Part shown: positions 47,984-58,340 of the stretch, one piece after another
Layout of the letters: each line of letters opens with the position of its first letter
Numbering within the stretch: the stretch's first letter is position 1
Notes under the pieces: model-generated
Told to the model about the DNA's origin: nothing
The model's input: the letters and a program-made list of their open reading frames with translations, nothing else
The model's database searches: none
Assembly: GCF_003217215.1 (NCBI RefSeq)
Contig: NZ_QJTD01000005.1
Coordinates: forward strand, 1-64,000
Source of the DNA: Winogradskyella epiphytica
GTDB taxonomy: Bacteria > Bacteroidota > Bacteroidia > Flavobacteriales > Flavobacteriaceae
Reading direction: 5' to 3'
DNA length: 64,000 bases
Made by a program: the position numbers and the translations under genes

Positions 47984-49927
47984 ATGGCAAAAGACAATAA
48001 AAATTTAAACAAAAAACCTAAACTAAATCCGTACTGGATTTATGGGATCATTATTGCTGCATTTATATTTATCCAGATGTTCTCTGGTGGATTTGGTGGT
48101 TCTGAAGGAACACAAACAACACCTGCTCAATTCTTAGGCTACTTAAGTAATGGCGATGTTGCAAAGATAGAAATTGTAAACAAACGAGAAGCTAGAGTTT
48201 TCCTAACTCCTGAAGCGAAAGAACAAACGGAACATAAAAAAACAAAACCGAATACAATTCTTCCGTCGGTAGCAGCTGCTCCTAATTATACATTCGAATT
48301 TGGTGATCTTCAAAACTTCGAGAAAGAGGTTAATGAAATTATTAAATCTAAGAATCTTGAAACCAAGTTAGTTTACGAAACTGAGCATAATGTTTGGGGC
48401 GATTTTCTCCTTACTTTACTGCCGTTTATAATTATTATTGGGGTTTGGATTTTTATTATGCGTCGTATGTCAGGCGGTGCAGGTGGTGGAGCTGGAGGCC
48501 AGATTTTTAATATTGGTAAATCTAAAGCTAAACTCTTCGACGAAAAAACAGATACGAAAACGTCTTTTAAAGATGTGGCTGGATTAGAAGGCGCTAAAGA
48601 AGAAGTTCAAGAAATTGTAGATTTCTTAAAATTCCCAGAAAAATATACCGCATTAGGTGGAAAAATACCAAAAGGCGCATTATTAGTAGGGCCTCCAGGA
48701 ACTGGTAAAACCTTATTAGCTAAAGCCGTTGCTGGTGAAGCACAGGTGCCTTTCTTTTCATTGTCTGGTTCAGATTTCGTGGAAATGTTTGTAGGTGTTG
48801 GAGCATCTCGAGTTAGAGATTTATTTAAGCAAGCTAAAGAAAAGTCACCTTCAATAATATTTATTGATGAGATTGATGCCATTGGTAGAGCAAGAGGTAA
48901 AAACAATATGTCTGGCTCAAATGATGAAAGAGAAAATACATTAAACCAACTACTAACTGAAATGGACGGTTTTGGCACTAATACTAATGTTATTGTATTA
49001 GCTGCAACCAACAGAGCCGATGTTTTAGATAGCGCATTAATGCGAGCTGGTCGTTTTGACCGTCAGATTTACGTTGATCTTCCTGATGTTAGAGAGCGTA
49101 AAGAAATTTTTGAAGTGCATTTACGTCCGCTTAAAAAGGAAGAGACGTTAGACATCGATTTCTTAGCGAAACAAACACCTGGTTTTTCAGGTGCAGATAT
49201 TGCTAACGTTTGTAACGAAGCCGCTTTAATCGCAGCTAGAAAAGGAAAGAAAGCTGTAAATAAGCAAGACTTCTTAGATGCGGTAGATAGAATTATCGGA
49301 GGTTTAGAAAAGAAAAACAAAATTATAACCCCAGCAGAAAAGAGAGCTGTGGCTTTCCACGAAGCTGGACATGCTACAGTTAGCTGGATGTTAGAACATG
49401 CTGCTCCATTAGTAAAAGTAACTATTGTACCTAGAGGCCGATCTTTAGGAGCTGCTTGGTATCTACCAGAAGAACGTTTGATTGTTCACCCTGAGCAAAT
49501 GTTAGACGAAATGTGCGCTGCATTAGGAGGACGAGCTGCAGAGAAAGTGATTTTTAATAAAATCTCTACAGGTGCTTTAAGTGATTTAGAAAAAGTTACG
49601 AAGCAAGCCAGAGCTATGGTTACTGTTTACGGATTGAGTGACAAAGTAGGAAACTTGACTTATTACGATTCTTCAGGACAATCTGAATTTGGTTTCTCTA
49701 AGCCATACAGTGAAAAGACGGCAGAACTTATTGACCAGGAAATTTCAGCTATTATTGAAGAACAATACCAACGAGCAATAAAGTTACTAGAAGAGAATAA
49801 AGATAAGCTAACAGAGTTAGCTGAAGTTTTATTAGACAAAGAAGTTATTTTTAAAGATAATCTTGAGAAAATTTTTGGCAAACGTGCTTTTGAGAAAGAA
49901 CACGTAATTAACGAAGAAGAAGAATAA
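47984..49927 (+). CDS. ftsH: ATP-dependent zinc metalloprotease FtsH
   Basis: Membrane-anchored AAA+ protease that degrades membrane and regulatory proteins. 647 residues. Two membrane segments (IYGIIIAAFIFIQMF near 20, LTLLPFIIIIGVWIFIM near 150) flank a periplasmic domain. Walker A is GPPGTGKT (about 228), Walker B IIFIDEIDAIG, and an SRH with arginine fingers (RAGRFDRQIYVDLPD). The zinc site is HEAGH (about 465) with a distal Asp. The C-terminal tail is acidic (KEHVINEEEE). A strong terminator follows directly. Confidence 0.98.
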   Translation: MAKDNKNLNKKPKLNPYWIYGIIIAAFIFIQMFSGGFGGSEGTQTTPAQFLGYLSNGDVAKIEIVNKREARVFLTPEAKEQTEHKKTKPNTILPSVAAAPNYTFEFGDLQNFEKEVNEIIKSKNLETKLVYETEHNVWGDFLLTLLPFIIIIGVWIFIMRRMSGGAGGGAGGQIFNIGKSKAKLFDEKTDTKTSFKDVAGLEGAKEEVQEIVDFLKFPEKYTALGGKIPKGALLVGPPGTGKTLLAKAVAGEAQVPFFSLSGSDFVEMFVGVGASRVRDLFKQAKEKSPSIIFIDEIDAIGRARGKNNMSGSNDERENTLNQLLTEMDGFGTNTNVIVLAATNRADVLDSALMRAGRFDRQIYVDLPDVRERKEIFEVHLRPLKKEETLDIDFLAKQTPGFSGADIANVCNEAALIAARKGKKAVNKQDFLDAVDRIIGGLEKKNKIITPAEKRAVAFHEAGHATVSWMLEHAAPLVKVTIVPRGRSLGAAWYLPEERLIVHPEQMLDEMCAALGGRAAEKVIFNKISTGALSDLEKVTKQARAMVTVYGLSDKVGNLTYYDSSGQSEFGFSKPYSEKTAELIDQEISAIIEEQYQRAIKLLEENKDKLTELAEVLLDKEVIFKDNLEKIFGKRAFEKEHVINEEEE

Positions 49928-49953
49928 AAACTTCCTTGTTATAGAATCTTATA

Positions 49954-49992
49954 AAAAACTTAAATTAACCTTATGTTAGTTTAAGTTTTTTT
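49954..49992 (+). terminator. Intrinsic terminator of rsfS-ftsH
   Basis: A stem of about 16 bp (left arm 49954-49969, right arm 49975-49990) with a 5-nt loop is followed by T residues, 26 nt past the ftsH stop. It abuts the promoter of the next operon. Confidence 0.85.
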
Positions 49993-49999
49993 ATATTTG
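49992..49999 (+). promoter_or_regulatory. Promoter -7 element for the LUD-cdsA-psd operon
   Basis: TATATTTG lies directly after the T-run of the ftsH terminator. The leader to the ATG at 50036 would be about 30 nt. Confidence 0.5.
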
Positions 50000-50035
50000 G
50001 GAATCGCATAAAAATCAGGATTAATAGCATATTCA

Positions 50036-50644
50036 ATGAGTTTATTTCGTAAAATCTTCGGAAAAAAATCTGAAAAGACTGAAGAGCGCATACCTAATCA
50101 GGAGCGCGGCAAATACATGCCTGAAATAAAGCTACCTGTAGATGAACGATTTACCATTAATTTTAAAGCTAATGGTGGTAAGTTTTTGTATTGTGAAAAC
50201 CTTGATGAAGTAAAAGAAAGTTTTAACGCCATCTTAAACGAAAATAATTGGCACAATGAAAGTGTGTTTTTAATTGATAATCGTTTGTCGTCTTTATTTA
50301 AGGATTTCAATCTTAAAAGCAGTAAATCTGTTTCCGATTCTGCTTATTTTTTATCCACTTGTGAATATTTAATTTCTGACGACGGCTCATTGTTAATTTC
50401 TTCAAATCAAATAGCCGAAAAAAAATTATTAGAATTACCTGATAACTTTATAATTTATGCCACTACAAGTCAGTTTGTTGAAACTATAGGTGAAGGTCTT
50501 AAAGGTATAAAAGCTAAAAGCAAGTCTAGTATTCCAACAAATATTACGACAATTAAACATTTTAAATCGGCAGATGATAAGAACTTTCTAACTTATGGAA
50601 GTAGTTCAAAAAATTTGTACCTACTTCTACAAGAAGATTTATAA
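50036..50644 (+). CDS. LUD-domain protein (LutC-like)
   Basis: 202 residues. The C-terminal two thirds match the LUD fold of lactate-utilisation proteins: DSAYFLSTCEYLISDDGSLL, SSNQIAEKKLLELPDNFIIY and PTNITTIKHFKSADDKNF. There are no cysteine motifs for iron-sulfur clusters and no LutA or LutB gene nearby, so lactate oxidation is not supported. Its stop overlaps the cdsA start by one base (TAATG), linking it to phospholipid synthesis. The role is unknown. Confidence 0.85.
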   Translation: MSLFRKIFGKKSEKTEERIPNQERGKYMPEIKLPVDERFTINFKANGGKFLYCENLDEVKESFNAILNENNWHNESVFLIDNRLSSLFKDFNLKSSKSVSDSAYFLSTCEYLISDDGSLLISSNQIAEKKLLELPDNFIIYATTSQFVETIGEGLKGIKAKSKSSIPTNITTIKHFKSADDKNFLTYGSSSKNLYLLLQEDL

Positions 50645-51465
50645 TGAAAGAGTTATTTATAAGAGCCATTTCTGGTGCTATTTATGTATTGCTTCTCGTA
50701 GGTTCTCTCTATGTGCAAGATGCTTCTGTCATATTAATCGGCATATTTGGAATGATTTGTATTGCAGAGTTTAGCAACTTAATAAAACTCAAATCTTTTA
50801 TACAATATGCTATTTTTCCTATAGTCTATATTGGATTTTGGTACTTATGTATACATAACACTAACATGCCTGGTTGCAGTGAAGCAAGTCAAATATTATT
50901 AGTTCTCTCAATATTTGTGAATCTAATTCTGATAAAGGATTTATTCACCTCTAAAAAAATCCCATTATTTGAATCCAAACGTTATATCTTAACCACGTTC
51001 TACTTATCAAGTGGTTTTGTATTTATGCTACTTATTGCTAATTATGATCATGCCTTCACTCCTCTTTTATTATTAGGAAGTTTCATACTAGTTTGGGTGA
51101 ATGATAGTGCAGCCTATTTAGTTGGAAAGAATTTTGGTAAACAAAAATTATTTCCAAGCATATCACCGAAAAAAACTGTTGAAGGTTTCTTAGGCGGATT
51201 ATTTGTCGCATGCATATCTAGTTATTTTATTGCAATTTATACTGAAACATTAGGATTTACTAAATGGTTAATATTAGCTATTATAGTGAGCGTGTTAGGT
51301 ACATTTGGTGATTTAATTGAGTCGAAATTTAAACGTCAGGCAGGTGTAAAAGATAGTGGCGTTATAATGCCAGGCCACGGCGGACTATTAGATCGATTAG
51401 ATAGTATTATATTTGCAGCACCATTTATATATTTATTTTTAAGAATATCCAACCATGTTTCATAA
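50644..51465 (+). CDS. cdsA: Phosphatidate cytidylyltransferase
   Basis: Makes CDP-diacylglycerol from phosphatidate and CTP. 273 residues with about eight hydrophobic segments. The C-terminal signature is present: SPKKTVEGFLGGLF, GTFGDLIESKFKRQAGVKDSG and MPGHGGLLDRLDSIIFAAP. It overlaps the upstream LUD gene by one base and the downstream psd gene by 11 nt, so the three are one transcript. Confidence 0.96.
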   Translation: MKELFIRAISGAIYVLLLVGSLYVQDASVILIGIFGMICIAEFSNLIKLKSFIQYAIFPIVYIGFWYLCIHNTNMPGCSEASQILLVLSIFVNLILIKDLFTSKKIPLFESKRYILTTFYLSSGFVFMLLIANYDHAFTPLLLLGSFILVWVNDSAAYLVGKNFGKQKLFPSISPKKTVEGFLGGLFVACISSYFIAIYTETLGFTKWLILAIIVSVLGTFGDLIESKFKRQAGVKDSGVIMPGHGGLLDRLDSIIFAAPFIYLFLRISNHVS

Positions 51466-52108
51466 AGAAGGTCATAAGATCATATTCGTAACCCTAGTTA
51501 TTGTCGTGGGTTCATTTTTCCTAATCGATGAGTTTATTCTCAACGAATGGTTACGTAAAGGTTTAATGATAGCTGTTTTGGCTTTCTTTATTCTTATTTT
51601 ACAGTTTTTCAGAAACCCTAAACGAAACACCCACGCTAATGAAATGCAAGCTTTATCACCAGTAGATGGTAAAGTTGTGGTTATCGAAGAGGTAATGGAA
51701 AATGAGGTTTTTAAAGACAAACGTATACAAGTATCTGTATTTATGTCACCAATAAATGTTCACGTAACTAGGCATCCTATAAGTGGTAGAGTAAGTTATA
51801 GTAAGTATCACCCAGGTAAATACTTAGTGGCATGGCATCCTAAGGCTAGTGAAGAGAATGAACGTACTACGGTAGTAGTGGAAAACCAACACTTCGGTAA
51901 AGTATTATACCGTCAAATAGCTGGAGCCTTGGCAAAACGTATTGTAAATTATGCTAAGGTAGATTCACTGGCCATTCAGGGTCGAGATTCTGGATTCATA
52001 AAATTTGGGTCTAGAGTTGATTTATTCTTACCTTTGGATGCAGAAATTAAAGTTGAGCTCAATCAAAAAGTACGTGGTGGAGAAACTGTAATTGCAGAAA
52101 TGAAATAG
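51455..52108 (+). CDS. psd: Phosphatidylserine decarboxylase
   Basis: Converts phosphatidylserine to phosphatidylethanolamine. 217 residues, the short membrane-anchored form: two N-terminal hydrophobic segments (IIFVTLVIVVGSFFLID, GLMIAVLAFFILILQFF), LSPVDGKVVVIEEV, MSPINVHVTRHPISG, YHPGKYLVAWHPK, and the GS self-cleavage site in FIKFGSRVDLFLP that yields the pyruvoyl group. It overlaps cdsA by 11 nt and abuts the ACBP gene. pssA is not in the window. Confidence 0.95.
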   Translation: MFHKEGHKIIFVTLVIVVGSFFLIDEFILNEWLRKGLMIAVLAFFILILQFFRNPKRNTHANEMQALSPVDGKVVVIEEVMENEVFKDKRIQVSVFMSPINVHVTRHPISGRVSYSKYHPGKYLVAWHPKASEENERTTVVVENQHFGKVLYRQIAGALAKRIVNYAKVDSLAIQGRDSGFIKFGSRVDLFLPLDAEIKVELNQKVRGGETVIAEMK

Positions 52109-52375
52109 ATGACTTCCGAAGAATTGGACATAGAATTTAAAGAAGCTGTAGATCGTATAAACGATCATACGGAACCTTTTCCTGCCGATTTTTTACTTCG
52201 CCTCTACGCTTATTACAAAAAGGCTACAAACAATTACGACCGCCCAAGCAGTCGTAAACCCATCATTAATGCTTTTAAAGCTAATGCCTTATTTCAAGTA
52301 CAAAATATTAGCAGAGACGAAGCGAAAAAAGAATATATAGCACTTGTTACCAAGTACTTTCTTTATAGAAAATAA
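52109..52375 (+). CDS. Acyl-CoA-binding protein
   Basis: 88 residues. A four-helix ACBP domain: LDIEFKEAVDRINDH, FLLRLYAYYKKATN and the C-terminal EAKKEYIALVTKYFLYRK. The DFLLRLYAYYKKA and KKEYI elements are the family signature. It binds long-chain acyl-CoA in the cytoplasm. The ATG follows the psd stop with no gap, which puts an acyl-CoA carrier in the phospholipid operon. The expected KPxG-type loop is altered here (SSRKPIINAFKANA). Confidence 0.9.
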   Translation: MTSEELDIEFKEAVDRINDHTEPFPADFLLRLYAYYKKATNNYDRPSSRKPIINAFKANALFQVQNISRDEAKKEYIALVTKYFLYRK

Positions 52376-52383
52376 GACTCTTA

Positions 52384-53295
52384 TTAATCTCTTATTAACG
52401 GCAAAGTAGAGCAACGTAATAAGCCTTCTTGCTTTGCTATTTCAGAATAAGCAACTTCCTCAACAGTAAAGCCTTGTTCCCTCAACCAAGTATTCAGTCT
52501 TGTAAAATTCTTTTCAGAAACGATCACATCTTCAGAAATTGAAAACACATTACTATTCATATTAAACATTTCGTCTTTTGTAATTTCGAAAACATTGTCC
52601 TTACCGAAATAATTCAGTAACCATTCATACTCTCTTTCTACTAAAAATCCATTTTTATGAAGAATAGCTTTATCCTTTCCTATGGGTTGAAAACAACAAT
52701 CTAAATGCAAAGCATTCTCTTTTGGATCGGTATTCGACTTTCTTAATTCGAAAGACTTAACGGTCTTATGTGGAAACAACTCCTGAATCGCGATTACGGC
52801 ATCCATATTAGTCCTAGCTGTTATATAATCTGAATAATCCTCACCTGAGTATGTACCGATAAAAATATAATCATTCCATGGCATTACATCTCCCCCTTCA
52901 ACATGACATTCTTCAGGCAGAACAATAACTTTATCGTTATCTATCTCATCAACGATATGTTGAATGGCTTCATATTCGCGTTCACGATCTGGTAAGATAT
53001 TAGCTTTGATTAATTTATCTTCGATTACAAATGCAATATCTCTTGAAAATATTTGATTGTAATCTTCAATAACCTTGGGTCTATATACCTTAATATCGTA
53101 CTTTTTAAAAACTTCAGCCACTGCTTCCATTTCTTTGACCATATCCGTTTCCTCCGGATAGGTTCCTGCTTTGATATGTAATACCGATTTAGGATCGTAA
53201 GCTTCCTCTATCGAAGGTTCTGGACCGTTGCTAACAGCTGTTCCTAAAATAACAGCTCTAAGACGTGATGTTTCGTTTTGTATGTTTAGTTTCAT
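52384..53295 (-). CDS. Amidinotransferase/dimethylargininase-like hydrolase
   Basis: 303 residues from ATG 53295 (MKLNIQNETSRLRAVILG). Arginine-deiminase superfamily: PSIEEAYDPKS, FSRDIAFVIEDKLI, ECHVEGGDVMPWND, the His in ENALHLDCCFQPIG and a catalytic Cys295 in EGLLRCSTLPL. The substrate could be arginine, dimethylarginine or another guanidine; this cannot be told from motifs alone. A longer frame to 53328 would run into the gltA terminator hairpin. Its 3' end is 9 nt from the convergent ACBP gene. CtlX at 37 kb is a distant paralogue. Confidence 0.87.
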   Translation of the reverse strand: MKLNIQNETSRLRAVILGTAVSNGPEPSIEEAYDPKSVLHIKAGTYPEETDMVKEMEAVAEVFKKYDIKVYRPKVIEDYNQIFSRDIAFVIEDKLIKANILPDREREYEAIQHIVDEIDNDKVIVLPEECHVEGGDVMPWNDYIFIGTYSGEDYSDYITARTNMDAVIAIQELFPHKTVKSFELRKSNTDPKENALHLDCCFQPIGKDKAILHKNGFLVEREYEWLLNYFGKDNVFEITKDEMFNMNSNVFSISEDVIVSEKNFTRLNTWLREQGFTVEEVAYSEIAKQEGLLRCSTLPLIRD

Positions 53296-53309
53296 ATTTT
53301 TTGAAATAG

Positions 53310-53340
53310 AAAAAGCTCCATAATACATATGAAGCTTTTT
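53310..53340 (-). terminator. Intrinsic terminator of gltA
   Basis: A stem of about 12 bp (AAAAAGCTCCAT/ATGAAGCTTTTT, one wobble) lies about 20 nt past the gltA stop, between it and the downstream hydrolase gene. Confidence 0.75.
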
Positions 53341-53358
53341 GTTGTTTATAAAAGTAAT

Positions 53359-54645
53359 CTATCTTTTCTCAATAGTTTTAAACTCCCTAAGAGTTTCACC
53401 AATATATAATTGTCTTGGTCTGCCAATTGGCTCATTACGCAAGCGCATTTCTCTCCACTGTGCAATCCAACCTGGTAAACGACCTAATGCGAACATAACG
53501 GTAAACATTTCTACCGGGATTCCCATAGCTCTATAGATGATTCCTGAATAGAAATCAACGTTTGGATATAGTTTACGATCAATGAAATATGGATCTTCTA
53601 AAGCTTCTTTTGCTAAACCTTTAGCGATATCTAAAATTGGATCGTCGATACCTAAATCGTTTAATACTTCATCTGCTGCAGCCTTAATAATCTTAGCTCT
53701 AGGATCAAAGTTCTTATAAACTCTATGTCCGAAGCCCATTAAACGGAAAGGATCGTTTTTATCCTTTGCCTTAGCCATATATTTTTTAGTATCTCCACCG
53801 TCGGCTTTGATAGCTTCAAGCATTTCTAATACAGCTTGGTTGGCTCCACCGTGAAGTGGTCCCCAAAGTGCTGAAATACCAGAGGCTAATGACACAAATA
53901 AACCTGCATGTGAAGAACCTGCAATTCTTACTGTAGATGTAGAACAGTTTTGTTCATGATCTGCATGTAAAATCAATAATTTATCAAGTGCATTTACTAA
54001 AATTGGGTTTTGCTCATAATCACTACTTGGACTCTTGAACATCATTTTTAAGATGTTCTCAACGTAGCTTAATTTATTGTCGCCATAATCTAATGGTAAA
54101 CCATGTTTTTTGCGTAATGTCCAAGCCACTAAAACTGGGAATTTCGCTAAGATTCGTACAATAGAGTTATACATTTGCTCTTCTGAAGTTACATCTACAG
54201 AAGTTGGATAAAACGCTGTTAAAGCGCTAGTTAAAGATGACAACACTCCCATAGGGTGTGCCGACTTAGGAAAAGCGTCTAGTATTTTTTTGATATCATC
54301 ATCTACAACTGAGTGCGATTTAATATCCTTATCAAATTTATCTAATTGCTCTTTCGTTGGTAATTCACCAAAAATTAATAAATAAGCTACTTCAAGAAAA
54401 TCAGCCTTTTCAGCAAGTTCCTCAATTGAATAACCTCTATATCTTAAGACGCCATTTTCACCATCAAGAAATGTAATGGCACTTTCACAACTTCCAGTAT
54501 TTTTATAACCTGGATCTAAAGTAATGACACCACCTGTTGCACTTCTTAAACTTTTAATATCAATAGCGACTTCTTTTTCGGAACCTACTAGTATAGGGAA
54601 TTCGTACTTTTCACCATTAATTTCTAACGTAGCTTTATCTGACAT
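53359..54645 (-). CDS. gltA: Citrate synthase
   Basis: Condenses acetyl-CoA and oxaloacetate at the start of the TCA cycle. 428 residues, the gram-negative hexameric type with the N-terminal extension (MSDKATLEINGEKYEFPILV). Catalytic residues lie in HADHEQNCSTSTVR, AGSSHAGLF, GFGHRVYKNFDPRA and the Asp of NVDFYSGIIYRAMGIP. All conserved segments are intact. Single-gene unit with a terminator. mdh is at 12 kb in the same window. Confidence 0.97.
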   Translation of the reverse strand: MSDKATLEINGEKYEFPILVGSEKEVAIDIKSLRSATGGVITLDPGYKNTGSCESAITFLDGENGVLRYRGYSIEELAEKADFLEVAYLLIFGELPTKEQLDKFDKDIKSHSVVDDDIKKILDAFPKSAHPMGVLSSLTSALTAFYPTSVDVTSEEQMYNSIVRILAKFPVLVAWTLRKKHGLPLDYGDNKLSYVENILKMMFKSPSSDYEQNPILVNALDKLLILHADHEQNCSTSTVRIAGSSHAGLFVSLASGISALWGPLHGGANQAVLEMLEAIKADGGDTKKYMAKAKDKNDPFRLMGFGHRVYKNFDPRAKIIKAAADEVLNDLGIDDPILDIAKGLAKEALEDPYFIDRKLYPNVDFYSGIIYRAMGIPVEMFTVMFALGRLPGWIAQWREMRLRNEPIGRPRQLYIGETLREFKTIEKR

Positions 54646-54821
54646 ATTTCTTTTCGGGTTTTAGTATATTTTTAAAGGATTGTAAATTTACAAAATCTCC
54701 AACGATTACGAAAGGAGATTTATAATGGTTTTAACAATTACAAAAAGTATTAGTCACTTGTTTTATGCTTTTTAACGTTTAATGCAAAAATTGATACTAT
54801 TTTTAACACTAATTCGCTATA

Positions 54822-55580
54822 ATGAAAAAATATTGTTGTCTAATTCTATTAACTGCTCTAAGTTTCACCCTTGCTTCAGCACAAATTGTGAATGTTGAAT
54901 CTTTAAGGCGCGTTTCTGACTCTGCCAAATGGTCTGGCTCTGCTGGATTAGATATAGATCTCATTAAAAACACCAAGTCCATTTTCAAGATAACCAATAA
55001 ACTCAGACTTCAGTATAATAACGGAAAGAATTTATACTTGTTTATGAATGATTTAAAACTGGAACAAATTGAAAGCAGTTCGTTTGTAAATAAAGGCACA
55101 CAACACTTTAGATATAATAGAAGAATTTCTGAGCGACTAAAACTTGAAGCTTTCGCTCAAACTCAATACGATGCTATTTCGGATATTAAATTTAGAGGAT
55201 TAGTCGGTGTTGGCCCACGACTCAAACTTTCAAAAAATGATAATTACAGATATTATCTCGGCACATTACTAATGTATGAGCATGAAGAATCTTCAGATCG
55301 TTCAATCGACATATTACGTGATTTTAGAGGTAGTGCTTATTTTTCTTTTAGTTTATTTCCTCTAAACAATTTATCTATTGTAAGTACGACCTATTACCAA
55401 CCTTTGTTAAAACAGTTTTCTGACTTTAGAGTTGCCAACGAAACCTCGGTGGCCTTTAAAATTATTGAAGACTTATTATTTAAAACAACCTTTACTTATA
55501 ATTTTGATGCTAGTCCTATAGTTGGTATTCCCAAGACGCAATATGAATTATCAAATGGAATTGTATATACCTTTAATTAA
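54822..55580 (+). CDS. DUF481 family outer-membrane protein
   Basis: 252 residues with a signal peptide (LILLTALSFTLASAQ). The mature part alternates beta strands with Tyr/Phe at strand ends (NKLRLQYNNGKNLYLFMNDL, QHFRYNRRISERLKLEAFAQ, FFTFTYNFD-type C-terminal strands) and ends in YTFN, as in beta-barrels. The pattern fits DUF481. The function is unknown. It is divergent from gltA and convergent with eno, sharing a terminator. Confidence 0.8.
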   Translation: MKKYCCLILLTALSFTLASAQIVNVESLRRVSDSAKWSGSAGLDIDLIKNTKSIFKITNKLRLQYNNGKNLYLFMNDLKLEQIESSSFVNKGTQHFRYNRRISERLKLEAFAQTQYDAISDIKFRGLVGVGPRLKLSKNDNYRYYLGTLLMYEHEESSDRSIDILRDFRGSAYFSFSLFPLNNLSIVSTTYYQPLLKQFSDFRVANETSVAFKIIEDLLFKTTFTYNFDASPIVGIPKTQYELSNGIVYTFN

Positions 55581-55608
55581 CGATTGTTATCTTTCAATTA
55601 TAAAAACT

Positions 55609-55644
55609 AAAAAACCATCTAAAATTTTATTTAGATGGTTTTTT
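55609..55644. terminator. Bidirectional intrinsic terminator between the DUF481 gene and eno
   Basis: A 15-bp perfect stem (left arm AAAAAACCATCTAAA, 55609-55623; right arm 55630-55644) with a 6-nt loop lies between the convergent genes. Confidence 0.88.
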
Positions 55645-55668
55645 TTAATTAATTATCTTTTATATAAA

Positions 55669-56979
<1,311 letters not shown>

Positions 56980-57063
56980 TTAACTATGAATTGATGTCTA
57001 AACAGCTCTTTATCTGAATTCACAGATTGACTGTATTCAGCGTACTAGGCCGCTAAGGTTAGC

Positions 57064-57071
57064 CAAATTTA
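57064..57071 (-). promoter_or_regulatory. Promoter -7 element for eno
   Basis: TAAATTTG on the minus strand matches TAnnTTTG; the leader would be about 95 nt. A CAAA at 57097-57100 could be a -33 element but the 25-nt spacing is long. Confidence 0.5.
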
Positions 57072-57144
57072 CAAAAATCTATAGCTTTAAACAGAACAAA
57101 AATCATAATTATGATTAATATCAGTAGCGGCTATACATTAAATA

Positions 57145-57180
57145 AAAAACGCAATAATGATGAATTTTTATTGCGTTTTT
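57145..57180 (-). terminator. Intrinsic terminator of carA
   Basis: A 12-bp perfect stem (AAAAACGCAATA/TATTGCGTTTTT) with a 12-nt loop lies 9 nt past the carA stop, T-rich on the minus strand. Confidence 0.88.
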
Positions 57181-57188
57181 GTTATTAT

Positions 57189-58289
57189 TTATTTTTTGAT
57201 GTTTTCTATAAATTGATCAAATAAATACAAAGAATCATTTGGTCCAGGACTTGCTTCTGGATGGTACTGAACAGAAAAACAGTTTTTATCTTTTAGTCTA
57301 ATTCCTGCCACGGTATGATCATTTAAATGAACATGGGTGATTTCCACATTAGGGTTAGCTTCCGTTTCTTCCCTGTTAATAGCGAAACCGTGATTCTGAG
57401 ATGTAATTTCACCCTTACCTGTTAATAGATTTTTAACGGGATGGTTGATACCTCTATGACCATTGTGCATTTTGTATGTTGAAATTCCGTTTGCAAGTGC
57501 AATAACTTGATGTCCTAAACAAATTCCAAATAAAGGTTTATTTTGAGCAATTATTTCCTTTGCCAAAGCTTGAGCTTCTACCAATGGTGCCGGATCTCCA
57601 GGCCCATTAGATAAGAAATAGCCATCTGGATTAAACGTTTCTAAATCTTTAAAAGTGGCATTATAAGGAAACACTTTAATATAGCAATCGCGTTCCGCTA
57701 AATTCTTTAGTATACTTCTTTTGATTCCAATATCTAAAGCCGATATTTTATAAGTCGCATTTTCATTACCGAAAAAGTATGGTTCTTTAGTAGAAACTTT
57801 AGAGGCTAACTCAAGACCTTTCATTGAAGGCATTTCTGCCAATTGTTTTTTAAGGCCTTCAACATTATCTACTTCAGTAGAAATTACAGCATTCATAGCG
57901 CCATTATCTCTAATATAACTTACCAAGGCACGTGTATCTACATCTGAAATTGCCAAAGTATTGTGTTTTTCAAAAAACTCTTCTAATGAGGCATCAGCTG
58001 CGGTTCTTGAATAATTAAAACTAAAGTTTTTACAGATTAAACCTGCTATTTTAATATCATTGGACTCAACTTCATCTTCTTTAGTTCCATAATTTCCAAT
58101 ATGAGCATTGGTGGTTACCATAAGCTGTCCGTAATACGATGGATCTGTAAATATCTCTTGATATCCAGTAGTTCCTGTATTAAAACAAACCTCACCAAAT
58201 GCGGAGCCTTCTTTTCCTAAAGATTTACCGTGAAAAATTGTTCCGTCTGCTAATAGGATAATTGCTTTATTTCTTTGCTTGTATTTCAT
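57189..58289 (-). CDS. carA: Carbamoyl-phosphate synthase small subunit
   Basis: Glutaminase subunit that supplies ammonia to CarB for arginine and pyrimidine synthesis. 366 residues. The N-terminal domain has LLADGTIFHGKSLG and NTGTTGYQEIFTDPSY. The C-terminal class I glutaminase has SNGPGDPAPL, the nucleophile Cys in FGICLGHQVIALANG, and SVQYHPEASPGP with the His and Glu of the triad. carB is not next to it in this window. The 330-nt gap upstream holds a 96-bp hairpin-type element and the rplQ terminator. Confidence 0.97.
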   Translation of the reverse strand: MKYKQRNKAIILLADGTIFHGKSLGKEGSAFGEVCFNTGTTGYQEIFTDPSYYGQLMVTTNAHIGNYGTKEDEVESNDIKIAGLICKNFSFNYSRTAADASLEEFFEKHNTLAISDVDTRALVSYIRDNGAMNAVISTEVDNVEGLKKQLAEMPSMKGLELASKVSTKEPYFFGNENATYKISALDIGIKRSILKNLAERDCYIKVFPYNATFKDLETFNPDGYFLSNGPGDPAPLVEAQALAKEIIAQNKPLFGICLGHQVIALANGISTYKMHNGHRGINHPVKNLLTGKGEITSQNHGFAINREETEANPNVEITHVHLNDHTVAGIRLKDKNCFSVQYHPEASPGPNDSLYLFDQFIENIKK

Positions 58290-58340
58290 AGCGTTGTTGT
58301 GTTGAATAGTGTAGCTATTTTATTGTTTATTCAATTGTTT

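Noticed and set aside
50036..50644. Lactate utilisation operon (lutABC)
   Set aside because: Only a LUD-domain protein is present; LutA- and LutB-like genes are absent and the operon is devoted to phospholipids.
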